Below, in pieces: positions 1-11,434 of a stretch of DNA of 20,151 nucleotides. A program made the position numbers and the translations under genes. Below the pieces are notes generated by a model. That model was not told the origin of the DNA. It did no database searches and saw only the letters and a program-made list of their open reading frames with translations. The stretch comes from Paramoeba atlantica (Eukaryota; Discosea), in the NCBI GenBank assembly GCA_977017575.1, contig CDRNVI010000214.1, forward strand, positions 1-20,151, written 5' to 3'. Within the stretch, counting starts at the first letter, position 1. Each line of letters starts with the position of its first letter.

Positions 1-2319
<2,319 letters not shown>

Positions 2320-2892
2320 GACTCACGAAGTCAAAAGAGAGAGAAGAAAGGGGAGAGAGGAGGAAAAGAGAGAGAGGGAAGAAAAAGAGGAGAAAGAAAG
2401 AGAGGAAGAAAGAGAAAGAGAAAGAGAGGAAAGAGAAAGAGAGAGAGAGAGAAAAGAGAGAGAGAGCTCTGAGACACAAAGACAAAAAACACAAATCAGA
2501 AGGGGAACGACCAAAAATAGGGTGGTGCTTCTTTTTTTTTTAGCTTAAAACATGTGCAAACAATCGATTTTTATATTTTTTTCATGTTTGAAAAAAAAAT
2601 GAGGAGAAAAAAGGAAAAAAAACGGTTTTGGAAAAAAGGGGTTTTATTTCTTTTTCTTTGCTTTTTCCAGACAAGCAAAACACCCACAACGACGAGGTAA
2701 AAATAAATAGAACAACAGAGTTTGAAGTGTGTTTGGAGAGGAAGAAAGAAGAAGATACAGGCAGACAGATATGGCGGTGATGTGAGACGTTGTTGATGGT
2801 TGGTCCCACAAAAACAAAAATATACAAAAAAAACACACAATCGAAAGTAGTTGTTTTGTCCCCGCTCAAATTAAGAAAACACCTCTTCTTCT
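2320..2892. other. Intergenic region between kinase 5' end and importin alpha 3' end
   Basis: No gene supported in these 573 bases. The part next to the kinase start is a purine-rich tract and presumably holds the kinase promoter and 5' UTR. The part next to 2893 should be the importin alpha 3' UTR. Minus-strand open frames of 63-113 codons here are rich in Phe, Leu and Ser because they read the complement of purine runs. They match no family, so I treat them as chance. Confidence 0.6.
2333..2475 (+). repeat. GA-rich polypurine tract
   Basis: About 140 bases that are almost wholly A and G on the plus strand, with many GAGA/GAAA runs. It lies just upstream of the kinase ATG, so on the kinase's coding strand it is a polypyrimidine tract. 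It could be a simple microsatellite or a promoter element. Confidence 0.85.
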
Positions 2893-4536
2893 TCACTTGG
2901 AGAAAACAAAGTTACCCGACATATTAAAAGATTGAGAAGGAGGAGCCCCGAAAGAAAAGAAATTGTTTGGTTGTTGTGGAGCAAGTGCTGTCGCGGGTTG
3001 TTGTTGTGGTTGTTGTTCAAAGACATTCTCATCCTCTCCTTCAAAGTACTCCTCCAAAAGTTTGGAAGCAATCTCGTGAATCTTCAATTGGGAATGGTTT
3101 TGGAGCTCTTCAATCGCCTCAAGTCCCCCATTCGATTCCATCTCAAGAGCATAAGGATTTGTTTGGTTGGTCTTCGCATTCGCAAGAGTATCACCAACAC
3201 CCATAATCTTCTCAACAGCCTCAAGACAAATGATCAAAAGTTTGGTGTCTTTGTTCGACAAGAATTCAACGATAACCTTCAAACAACCGGCTTGGACCAT
3301 ACGAATGATTTGTTCACTTGTTCCACCGGAGATCGCATTGGTCACTGCCCAAGCAGCTTCTTTTCGAATTTCAAACTCACCCTCCGAACAAAGGGCAATC
3401 AAACGAGAAAGAAACTCGCCGTTCATAATCGCATCAATTTGGGGGGTTGTTCCAGCAGTCACATTCGAAAGAGCCCAGACACATTCTTTGAGCATATTAC
3501 GGTTTGTTTGAGTGTCCATGATGTGTTCAATCGCTTCAAGACCACCGAGGTCGATCACAGCTTGAGTCTGATATTGAGTTCCGGTGACAAGATTTCCGAC
3601 AGTTCGAAGAGCAGGGGTCAAAACAGATGTATTGTCAAGGTAAAGCAAATCAATTAATCGGGGAACAAGACCTTCTTCAATCACAGCTTGCAATTTGTGG
3701 TCTTCACCGTCAGTCAAGTAAGAGAGAGCCCAGCATGCATCACCAAGAACATCTTCATCATCAAGGTTCAACAATCGATAAAGAACACCCAAACATTTTT
3801 TGATACGTGTAAAGTTAGGGGCAGGTTTCCCACGAACCAAATTGGATAAAGTCCAAGTTCCATTGCAGAGGAAAGATTTGTTTGTTGTAGTTTGGAGATT
3901 GTGAAGAAGAGGTTCAAGCGCATTACAAGACAACACATAGTCACGACACTGACAAGAATCACCAGCAATATTTCCAAGAGCCCAAGTAGCTTGTTCTCGA
4001 TTCTCCAAACTCTCCGCATTGGCAGACATCGCGACAAAAGCGGGAACAGCACCAGCGTCAATCACACACTTGGTATGGTCCGAAGTTCCAGAAGCAATGT
4101 TTGTTAAAGCCCAAGCTGCCTCAAATTGGATATCCTTATGAGGAACGCCCAAAAGTTCGACAAATCGATGAACAATCCCACTCGCAATCACAATATCAAT
4201 TGGAGGTTTGGATTCACGAGAGAGGATCTTCCGAATTGATCGAACACCAACAAGAACTTCATTGGGATCAGAGGAACGACTGAGAGAGATAAAACGAGAA
4301 AGGTCAGCATCAGCCTCAGTGGACATCAAAAAAGCATCTTCAGCAGATCGAGGAGCCACAGATGTGGAGGAAGATTCCTCATCGAAAGTGATGTTTCGTC
4401 TCTTCAAAGCCAACTCTTCGCGTTTGTTCTTTCGGATTGAAGCGTGTTTGTCCTCCCTTCTTCGACGAGAATCGGTAACATCAATTCCTTTCTTGAACGC
4501 CTTCCTCCTCTCGTCTTGTTTTGCTCGAACAGACAT
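2893..4536 (-). CDS. Importin subunit alpha (karyopherin alpha)
   Basis: Intronless, 547 aa from the ATG at 4536, ending at TGA 2895-2893. Importin alpha binds nuclear localisation signals and links cargo to importin beta. The N terminus is an importin-beta-binding domain with basic clusters (SRRRREDK, RKNKREE). It is followed by tandem armadillo repeats bearing the Trp/Asn NLS-binding array: AWALTNIASG, ATWALGNIAG, GTWTLSNLVRG, ACWALSYLTDG, CVWALSNVTAG, AAWAVTNAISG. The sixth-repeat equivalent, LRTVGNLVTG, lacks Trp. An acidic EYFEGEDE near the C terminus resembles the exportin (CAS) binding end of the family. The tail is Gln/Pro-rich and contains FFSFGAP. Length is normal for the family. 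In-frame ATGs lie upstream at 4575 and 4539; I chose 4536 because MSVRA starts directly at the IBB as in homologues. It is divergent from bL20m. Confidence 0.97.
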   Translation of the reverse strand: MSVRAKQDERRKAFKKGIDVTDSRRRREDKHASIRKNKREELALKRRNITFDEESSSTSVAPRSAEDAFLMSTEADADLSRFISLSRSSDPNEVLVGVRSIRKILSRESKPPIDIVIASGIVHRFVELLGVPHKDIQFEAAWALTNIASGTSDHTKCVIDAGAVPAFVAMSANAESLENREQATWALGNIAGDSCQCRDYVLSCNALEPLLHNLQTTTNKSFLCNGTWTLSNLVRGKPAPNFTRIKKCLGVLYRLLNLDDEDVLGDACWALSYLTDGEDHKLQAVIEEGLVPRLIDLLYLDNTSVLTPALRTVGNLVTGTQYQTQAVIDLGGLEAIEHIMDTQTNRNMLKECVWALSNVTAGTTPQIDAIMNGEFLSRLIALCSEGEFEIRKEAAWAVTNAISGGTSEQIIRMVQAGCLKVIVEFLSNKDTKLLIICLEAVEKIMGVGDTLANAKTNQTNPYALEMESNGGLEAIEELQNHSQLKIHEIASKLLEEYFEGEDENVFEQQPQQQPATALAPQQPNNFFSFGAPPSQSFNMSGNFVFSK

Positions 4537-4899
4537 CATTTTTAATACTTCTAACTTCGAAATCGACTGGTTCAAAAAAAAGTTTTCTGGTTTTTTTGTA
4601 AGAAAAGTTCACAACAAAAAGAAAAAGTGAAAATGTTGTTTTTTTTGAAAAAGACGTTTTTGGGCAAAAGTAACGGCCAGTCGCCCCACGGAAAGGAATT
4701 AATATCTCAAAGTATCAAAAAAAAGTTTTTTAACTGTATAGTTTTTGAACACTCTTCAAATTCAAATTTCAGTTTTTTAGACCTAAAAATCATACTTTCG
4801 ACTTTTCTTTCTAAAACACACCTCACCGCTTTCAAAAAAACACAAACCACCAACAAACAACAACATCAACTCTTCTTTCTATCCTTTCTCTCGAAAAAG
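4537..4899. promoter_or_regulatory. Shared divergent promoter region, importin alpha / bL20m
   Basis: These 363 bases lie between two divergently transcribed housekeeping genes and should carry both promoters and 5' UTRs. A short GC-richer patch at about 4671-4698 (acggccagtcgccccacgg) stands out from the AT-rich surroundings. I recognise no named core-promoter motif. The plus strand stays open in the bL20m frame from 4633, which leaves the bL20m start uncertain. Confidence 0.5.
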
Positions 4900-5626
4900 A
4901 TGAACAAACAAAAAGTCTTTGAGTTAGCCAAAGGTTTTCGTGGGAGAAGTAAGAATTGTTGGGTTCTCTCTCGAAATCGTGTTGAAAAAGCACTTCAACA
5001 TCAATACAGGTGATGTTTCTGTGTGATTTGTGATTTGTGTGGAATTTTTTCTTTTTTTTTTCTTCACCCAATTTTTGATTCCCTTTGAAGAGGTCGACGA
5101 TTGAAAAAGAGGGTGATGAGAAGTACTTGGATTCAACAAATCAATGCTGCAACTCGACAGGTTTTTTTTTCTTTTTGTCTTCATCTTTTCTTCATCTTTC
5201 GTTTTGAAACGAGAGTCAGTCCCAATTTTTCTGAGAATCGAGAACAATTGACAAAACTGAATTTTTTTTCTTGGAAAAAGGCAGGAATCCCTTATTCTCA
5301 CTTTATGAGAGATCTATCTCAGACTGAGATTCATCTTGATCGGAGATCTCTTGCGGAACTTGCAAGTTTGTCTTTTTTTTTATGTGTTTCGAGAGAATTG
5401 GAGAAGAGAAGAAGATTTTTTTTTTAAAATCATTCACAAAGAAGAATTTTCATTAAGTCCTATTTTATTCATCGACCAATATTCTTTTTTTTGAAACACA
5501 GTGTCAGAACCATACTCCTTTCGGGCTGTCCTTGACACTGTTCTTGAAATGAAAGAAAATCAAGGAAGTCCCCTTTCTGAATCTCAAGATATTTTTGCTG
5601 CTTCAAGAGTTGTGACATCATCTTAA
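4900..5626 (+). CDS. MRPL20: Mitochondrial large-subunit ribosomal protein bL20m
   Basis: Four exons: 4900-5009, 5091-5160, 5281-5365 and 5502-5626, with GT-AG introns of 81, 120 and 136 nt, giving 129 aa. bL20 is an rRNA-binding protein needed for large-subunit assembly; this is the nuclear copy for the mitochondrial ribosome. Seen: AKGFRGRSKNCW near the N terminus (family: FRGRKNRCYR), then YRGRRLKKRVMRSTWIQQIN followed by AATRQ, the diagnostic bL20 block (E. coli [20 protein letters not shown]). Next comes AGIPYSHFM, then LDRRSLAELAMSEPYSF, and an end DIFAASRVVTSS like the animal mitochondrial IFSRVV. Length is close to bacterial bL20, with a shortened bacterial N-terminal arm. The ATG at 4900 gives an N terminus like known mitochondrial forms. 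An in-frame ATG at 4633 would add 89 residues without clear presequence character. Confidence 0.95.
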
Positions 5627-6132
5627 AAACTATATTTTTCTGTTTTTTGTTTTTGTTTTTCACAAGAAAAAAGAAACAAAAACGTGTATTTTTCTGTTCT
5701 CATTTTTTTAAAATGAGGAATCACCATCTTATTTTTATATGCCAATCTCCCCAATCCACCCATCATCACATATATTCGAAAAACCACCATCATCTTTTCA
5801 AATAAAAATAGAGGACACAAAGTACAAGCGGGATGAATTCAGAGGTTTTTTGGAGTTTTTTCTTTTTCCTTTTGTTGGTTTTGGATTTTGTTAGTGTTCA
5901 TTTTTGAAAAAGAAACAAATATTTTAATTGAAACAACTTTTTGAGACATCAAACTGAAAAAACAAGGTCACAATTCAGACAAATGGATCCACAAAAAACA
6001 CAAAAGAAGAGGATTGTTTTTTGAAACAAAAATTGTTTTTCTTCATTTTGCACACAAAAAAAACGGGTACAATTCTTTTTTCAAAGAGGAAACAAAAACT
6101 TGTGAAATAACCAAAGTCGTTTGTGTGGATGA
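5627..6132 (+). other. Intergenic region between bL20m and membrane-protein gene
   Basis: No gene supported in these 506 bases. They should hold the bL20m 3' UTR and the promoter/5' UTR of the next gene. Two short ATG-started stretches (near 5834 and 5982) are each followed by GT and could be leader exons, but I could not build a frame-consistent join. An out-of-frame ATG at 6129 opens a five-codon uORF that overlaps the next gene's start. Confidence 0.5.
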
Positions 6133-6895
6133 ATGGAGAATGAGGTATCTATTTTGAGGTTTCTCCTGTTTTCTTTCTTTTTAACTCAACTTTTTTTCAA
6201 GATTTTCGAAAACCCAAAGAGAGAAGAAGAAGAAGAAGAAGAGGGGAGCAGCTCTTTTTCTTCAGAGGAAGAAACCTTTGACGGAAGTCCGAAAGAAGAA
6301 CTCGTTGTGAAAAATGAGGAATATCTCTTGGAAGGTGAACAAGCAACTGGTTTATGGGATGAAATTACAGACAAAGGAGCGAGGATTCTATTCTACTTGA
6401 TCGTTTGTCTCTTTCTTCTTGGGGTGATTCTCTTGTTTGCTGCTTTGTTTCATGATTTGGATATTTTGTCGGTGTTTTTCTAGCAAGAAAACCTCGAGAG
6501 GGGAGCCGCTTTTTGTTTTGCTTTGATTACAAAAAGGAGACAATCGCACATGACCCTGTGCGATTCAATTCAATAACGCTCTTTGGGCTTTTCAGGAAGG
6601 TGATTTGGGAACTGTAAATCAAACCGAAAATCGTTCTTCGTTTTTGGCACCCCACATCTCTTTGAAAAGGAAACAGAATTCTTTTCACCAACAACTTGTG
6701 GAGTTGGAGTCTCAAGAAAATACGTGTTGGGTCCTTGGACAAAAAAGGATTCATTCAAGGGGGAACTTTCGACTCACCCAAAAGTGTGGTGCGAGGACCT
6801 TTTTTGAAACCATTTTCCCAAACCAAAAGAACATCTTTCTTGTTTTTGAAGGTGTGAAATCCTCATCAAGACATAAAAATATTTATTCCTCCTAA
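6133..6895 (+). CDS. Unrecognised single-pass membrane protein
   Basis: I do not recognise this protein. Best model: exons 6133-6144, 6202-6471 and 6596-6895 (193 aa). The first intron (57 nt, GTATCT...TTCAAG with a TTAAC branch-like site) is a multiple of three and stop-free, so retention gives 212 aa. The second intron joins phase 0 and replaces the read-through ending SVFF-stop with a 99-residue C-terminal domain. Seen in the spliced form: acidic N terminus with a Glu run (12-18), a Ser/Glu-rich segment, one strong membrane helix at about 66-87 (ILFYLIVCLFLLGVILLFAALF), then NQT and NRS sequons immediately after it and two Cys in the tail. This suggests type II topology with the C terminus in the secretory lumen or outside. 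Retaining intron 1 adds a second hydrophobic segment at the N terminus. Confidence 0.6.
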
Positions 6896-7096
6896 AAATT
6901 TGAAGAAAATAAAATTTGTTCCTCCCAAAAAGCAAAGCGAACCAAACACCGAAACGATTTTGCTTTTGCTTTTTCCCTTTTTCCCTCTTTTTCCCTCTTT
7001 TTTCCCTCTTTCCTTTTTTCCTTTTTCCCTTTTTGTGTTGGTGTGTTGAGGTGAGGTGACAGAAGAGTGGTGTGGTTCTCAGAGGGTGTGGTGGTG
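6896..7096 (+). promoter_or_regulatory. 5' region of glycosyltransferase gene with C/T-rich run
   Basis: About 200 bases between two plus-strand genes. Bases 6966-7035 are nearly pure pyrimidine with repeated TTTTTCCC blocks, followed by a G/T-rich stretch (7036-7096) up to the ATG. It probably holds the previous gene's 3' UTR and this gene's promoter/5' UTR. No named motif was recognised. Confidence 0.45.
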
Positions 7097-8299
7097 ATGA
7101 AGATCAATTATCGTCCCCCAAACCCCCTTTCCCTTGTTGTTTGCTTTCTTCTTCTTTTCTGGATCTCTTTTCTCTTTTCTCCGGTTTCCTCTTCCATATC
7201 TTTTGTTCCTAATGTGATGAACTTTTCTCTTCTTGCCTTTGAGAGTGGAGAAAGGGGTTTTGTCGTTGAAAGAACCTATCAAAGAAAAAAATTTCCTCGT
7301 TTGGCTGTGTTCTTGTTTCATACAACCTCAAGTTTGGAACTTGCTTCGATTCAATTCTCAGCTCTGGTTGATGCTCTTCAAAAAGGCAAAGTGGACTTAT
7401 CTGATGTTTCGATTGAGATTTGGGTTCAGACTAACCGTGAAAGAGAAGCTGTTGAGAAGACTTTGAATTTATCAACATCGAAAATGATGAGACCTCCTCC
7501 TCCTCAGACATTCATCACAACATACCCTCCTTCCGACACTGTTCATCCATCGGAAAGACATGCTGACATCGTAAACTCAGCTTTCCAACGCCGAGGGGGT
7601 TCTTATCTTCTCAACAATACTGCTGTTCTTTTGTTGGATGGTGATATGATCCCAATTTCTCCTTTATCTTTCTCAAATTTATATCTTGGAGACTATCCTA
7701 TCACTTGTTCCAGCAAAAGCACATACTCTCAGGCGCCCGTCCAGCAGCGATATTTTTGTTGGGTTGGATGGATATTGCTGTTCCCAGAACTTGATGAAAC
7801 GATCATCAAAAATTTCTCTGTTTCGACAGGGACAGGTGGAGATACTGGATATGAAACTCTGCAAGTGACTGATATTGTGGGGTTGAATTGGATGAGAAAG
7901 ACTCGCATTCCTCCTAAAATTCGATTTGTCGACGGTGTTCTTGACCAAGACATTAAGTGGATTTCAAAGAAGTCGAAATATGCTCACAAATGTTATTTTG
8001 GTCAAATTTACTCGGTTGGAGATTCACACTTTTATCATATGGGATCTGCAGCTTCAACATGGAAGTTTTCACAAATTTCAATGCGATACAAAGATCTGCA
8101 AGAAAAATTGAATGACAAGAGAATTTCACAGTTTATAATTGATGACATGAAGACAGTTTCTAGTTTGGCTCCAGAGTTACTTGGTTATCCTTATGGACCT
8201 TGTAATCACAAATTTTGTTGTGAAGTGAATGACAAAAAATCACTTAAGATTCAAAGAAAAAAAACTGATTCTGCTGACTCAGAAAAAACCTTGAATTAA
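7097..8299 (+). CDS. Type II membrane glycosyltransferase-like protein (GT-A fold candidate)
   Basis: Intronless, 400 aa, stop TAA at 8297-8299. The ATG at 7097 is the first in frame. Seen: a short basic cytosolic N terminus, a signal anchor at about 11-31 (LSLVVCFLLLFWISFLF), then a lumenal domain. VLLLDGDMIP at 177-186 has the hydrophobic-DxD layout (D181, D183) that binds metal and nucleotide sugar in GT-A enzymes. Further conserved-looking blocks are GTGGDTGYET (245-254) and GDSHFYHMGSAASTW (308-322), the second resembling the late His-containing metal/donor-site motif of such enzymes. There are four candidate N-glycosylation sequons (N42, N124, N173, N239) and a Cys-rich end (PCNHKFCC). 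The inferred role is Golgi or ER transfer of a sugar to protein or glycan. Family, donor and acceptor cannot be told. The gene converges on the SPRY gene 166 bp away. Confidence 0.75.
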   Translation: MKINYRPPNPLSLVVCFLLLFWISFLFSPVSSSISFVPNVMNFSLLAFESGERGFVVERTYQRKKFPRLAVFLFHTTSSLELASIQFSALVDALQKGKVDLSDVSIEIWVQTNREREAVEKTLNLSTSKMMRPPPPQTFITTYPPSDTVHPSERHADIVNSAFQRRGGSYLLNNTAVLLLDGDMIPISPLSFSNLYLGDYPITCSSKSTYSQAPVQQRYFCWVGWILLFPELDETIIKNFSVSTGTGGDTGYETLQVTDIVGLNWMRKTRIPPKIRFVDGVLDQDIKWISKKSKYAHKCYFGQIYSVGDSHFYHMGSAASTWKFSQISMRYKDLQEKLNDKRISQFIIDDMKTVSSLAPELLGYPYGPCNHKFCCEVNDKKSLKIQRKKTDSADSEKTLN

Positions 8300-8465
8300 A
8301 AAATATTAGGATGTTGGTTTATTTATTTTAAAAGAATGGAGATTGGTTTTTCTTTTGAATTTCTCATTTTTTGTTTTGAGAGAGAATTAAAGAAAAGTGT
8401 GAGAAAAGCCTTTTCAATAATAACACACTTTCAATTTTTTTTTCATCTCCCTTTTTTTTTTCTCT

Positions 8466-9424
8466 TCAATGTTTTGCAGGTTTGAACATTACACCACCCC
8501 CACCTTTTGTTCTCATAATGGCTTGATGACCACCACAAGCAAAACAGACCGCTGGATATAATATTTGTGAAATGTCTTCTTCACTTAATTCAAAGGCGAC
8601 TCCTCGGTCAACTCCATCGTCCAAAAAATGAATTGTTCTGAGAAAAGAGAAGAGAAAGACAAGAACCAAGAGAGAAAAAAACAAGAAAAAAAAGAAATAG
8701 CTGCTCAATTGACAGGGGTTGATCAAGAGAATAAAAAACAGAATGGACCTTGTTTTTGCAAAATATTTCATTTGTACAACATGCATCTTTGGGGAAACTA
8801 GAAAAATCCAAAAAATTTTTTTAAAGAAAACTAAAATTACTGAGAAAGAAAAGAAAGAAGAAAAAAGAAAACTTTCTTTCCATGGCAGGGAAAATGGAAT
8901 TGATTTATCTTTGTGGTTCACATTCCCATTAATATTCCAACCCCAAGAGGTGTATGTTGATCCCAAAAGAAAAGGAGAGCCATTTTCTTGAAATTAATTA
9001 AAATGAAAAGGGAGAATAAAAGAGAAGAGAAGAGAAGAAGAGAAGAGAAGAGAAGAGAAGAGAAAAAGAGAAATCACTGTGAAGGGGTTGATCGGAAAGA
9101 CCAATGGAATAAGCTGTTCGAAAAATTTGGCTGTTGATGCGAACAACAAATTCGATCTCAAAATCTGAAAAGAAATCAAGGGGTTCTTTTCCAATTGCAA
9201 TTTTTGTATGTGCCTAAAAAAAGAGAAGAAAAAGATAATGATTTGTGATTTGAAACAAGAAGAGAGGAAGGAAAAAAAAAAGAAGGAAAACTTTGAAACA
9301 TACGCACCTGATGAAACTCAATTTTTTTATCATCTTCAGCCAAAGTAAAGTAGTTTTTAAATTGTTGCCATTGAAGGCAGTCAGAATCTACTTTCCACTT
9401 TTCAGGGACAAGGAAATTGGCCAT
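8466..9424 (-). CDS. SPRY/B30.2-like domain protein
   Basis: Five minus-strand exons: 9424-9308, 9213-9078, 8986-8873, 8797-8749 and 8637-8466, all GT-AG and phase-consistent, giving 195 aa. The protein is almost entirely one domain. Seen: HTKIAIGKEPLDFF, FRTAYSIGLSDQ, a Gly/Trp strand (GSTYTSWGWNING), then RTIHFLDDGVDRGVAFEL and ILYPAVCFACGG. The last two fit the SPRY signature of a strand ending in FxxDG, then G-AF and lyPav. SPRY domains are protein-interaction modules and no enzymatic residues are expected. No RING, ankyrin or kinase partner domain is present in this model. The ATG at 9424 is directly preceded by TTCCAG, which also looks like a splice acceptor, so a further 5' exon is possible. 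It is divergent from ANK1, with 174 bp between the two starts. Confidence 0.72.
9021..9063 (+). repeat. GAAGA-type microsatellite in SPRY gene intron 2
   Basis: Roughly eight imperfect copies of AGAGA/AGAAG-type pentamers, lying inside the intron between exons 2 and 3 of the minus-strand SPRY-like gene. Seen directly; no function implied. Confidence 0.8.
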
Positions 9425-9598
9425 CTGGAACCTATCAAAAAATTTGAAAAAAAAAAACAACAAAGAGGACACCATGAAAAGGAAGGGACACCGTTCTCTT
9501 TTTCTTTTTTCACTTTTTGTTGAACGAAGAGAGAAGAAAGGAAAAAAGAAAAAGAGATACAAAGAAGAGAGACGAAGAAGAGACAAAGAAAAAAGAAG
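9425..9598. promoter_or_regulatory. Compact divergent promoter, SPRY-like gene / ANK1
   Basis: Only 174 bases separate the two start codons, so both promoters and 5' UTRs must fit here unless SPRY has an upstream leader exon. The ANK1-proximal half is purine-rich (9530-9598). Not similar to the flanks upstream of ANK-A and ANK-B beyond the last few bases before the ATG. Confidence 0.5.
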
Positions 9599-11434
9599 AT
9601 GGAAGAAGAAGAAGAAACTCCAAATGAAGAAACAAAGAAACTATTTGATGGTGTCGAAAAGGGAGATGAAGAACTTGTCAAAGTTCTTCTTGGAAAAGAA
9701 AACAAACAATTCAAACTTGATCTCAACTTCCAATCCAAAGACAAGGTTTTTTTTTTCTTCAAAGCCTTTCTCTCTTCTCTTTTCTTTTTTCCCCTCTCCT
9801 CTTTGTTCTCCTTTCTCCTCTCTTGTTTACCTTTTTTTAAAACTTCTTTTTGGCAAGTGGGGATGGACTGCTCTTCACTTGGCTGCTCAGAAAGGTTTTG
9901 AAGAAATTGTGAAGATTCTTCTTGAACATGGATCCAATGTTGATCTTCAAAATAATGTTTTGATTTTCATTTTTTTTCTTCCCATTTTTATTTGTTGTTG
10001 TTAATTCTTTTGGTTGTTCCTGTTTTGATGAGTTGTGTGATATTTATTTTATTTTTTTCTTTTTTAACAATTTTAATTTGTTAAGTATGAAGAGACCGCT
10101 CTTCACTTAGCTGCTAAGCATGGTTTCAAAGAAGTTGTAACAATTCTTCTTGAACATGGATCCAATATGCATCATCGAGAAAGAGTTTTGATTTTTTTTT
10201 TTTTCATTTTTTATTTGTTGTGGTTCATTCTTGGTTGTTCCTGTTTTGATGTGATATTTATTTTGTTTTGATCTTTTTTGAACAATTTCAATTTGTTTCA
10301 GTGGGGAGAGGCTGCTCTTCATTTAGCCACGAAAAAAGGTTTTGAAGAAATTGTGAAGATTCTCATTGAACATGGATCCAATGTTGATCTTCAAACCAAT
10401 GTTTTGATTTTTCTTTGTTTTCTTTGTTGTGGTTAATTCTTAGTTGTTCATGTTGTTTTGGTGGTTGTGATAATTTATTTTGTTCTTTTTTAACAACTTC
10501 TTTTTGTTAAGAATGGCTGGATCGCTCTTCACTTTGCTGCTTTAACTGGAAAAGAAGAAATTGTGAAGTTTCTTCTTGAACATGGATCCAATGTTGATCT
10601 TCAAAGCATGGTTTGAACAATCTTTTTTTGTTTTCTCATTTTGATTTGTTGTGATTCATTCTTGGTTGTTCATGTTGGTTGTTGATGTGTTGTGTGATAT
10701 TGATTTTATTATTTTTTTAACAATTTCTTTTTGTTCAGTGGGGAGAGACCGCTCTTCACATGGCTGCTCAGCGTGGTTTCAAAGAAATTGTAACAATTCT
10801 TCTTGAACAGGGATGCAATATTTATCTTCAAGATACAGTTTTGATTTTTTTCTTTTCTCATTTTTATTTGTTATGGTTCATTCTTGGTTGTTCATGTTGG
10901 TTGTTGATGTGTTTGTGTGTGATGTTTTATTTTATTTTGTTCTTTTTTTAACAACTTCTTTTTGTTCAGAAAGGCTGGACTGCTCTTCACTTTGCTGCTG
11001 AAAATGATTTTGAAGAAATTGTAAAGATTCTTCTTGAACATGGACCCAATGTTCATCTTCAAACTAAAGTTTTGATTTTCTCTTTTTTTGAGTAAAATAA
11101 CAAAACTGTTGATTGTTCTTTATTATGTTTGGGGAGGGAGTTGTGGAATGGTTCTTTTTTTTTTTTGATCTTTCTTTTTTGTTAGAAAGGGAAAATAGCT
11201 TTAGATGTTGCAAAAGATGAAAGAATTGTTCAACTGATCACCACATTTCAAGAAAGGGTTTTGATTTCTTTTTTCTTTTTCTTTTTACCATATTTTTCTC
11301 CTTTTTCTTTTTCCATTTTTCATTTTTCAGATTTTTTTTAAATTTGGTACATTTTTTTTTGTTTGTATTTTCTTTTTTTGTTTGTACAGGGCAAAAATAT
11401 CAAACCAGCGGTTCAAAAAAAAAATGAAAACTGA
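9599..11434 (+). CDS. ANK1: ankyrin-repeat protein, one repeat per exon
   Basis: Nine exons: 9599-9745, 9858-9956, 10086-10184, 10302-10400, 10512-10610, 10739-10837, 10970-11068, 11186-11257 and 11390-11434, giving 285 aa. All introns are GT-AG and phase 0 (111-132 nt). Exon 1 encodes a conserved acidic head (MEEEEETPNEETKKLFDGVE, then a helix that reads like an ankyrin N-cap). Exons 2-7 are each exactly 99 nt and encode one 33-residue ankyrin repeat (consensus G-TALHLAA-KGFEEIVKILL, then EHGSNVDLQ). Exon 8 encodes a truncated capping repeat (KIALDVAKDERIVQLI) and exon 9 a short basic tail (KNIKPAVQKK). Introns share their start (GTTTTGATTTT), middle and end (CTTCTTTTTGTTAAG or -TTCAG), so exon plus intron were copied together. 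No membrane segment or catalytic domain, so a cytosolic binding protein is inferred; partner unknown. It has ANK-A and ANK-B as close paralogues in convergent orientation. Confidence 0.92.
9858..11068 (+). repeat. Diverged tandem exon-intron units of ANK1
   Basis: Six 99-nt ankyrin exons, with the five introns between them, repeat at 210-231 bp intervals (exon starts 9858, 10086, 10302, 10512, 10739, 10970). Introns retain recognisable common blocks, for example 'ttcttggttgttc'. Divergence is higher than in the ANK-B array, so these units are older or less recently homogenised. Confidence 0.88.

Noticed and set aside
2571-2896. Minus-strand frames of 64-104 codons downstream of importin alpha
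   Set aside because: Hydrophobic, Phe-rich and in the expected 3' UTR. No start context or family match.
2932-4283. Several plus-strand frames (up to 241 codons) opposite importin alpha
   Set aside because: They are antisense shadows of a well-supported intronless gene and have no recognisable domain.
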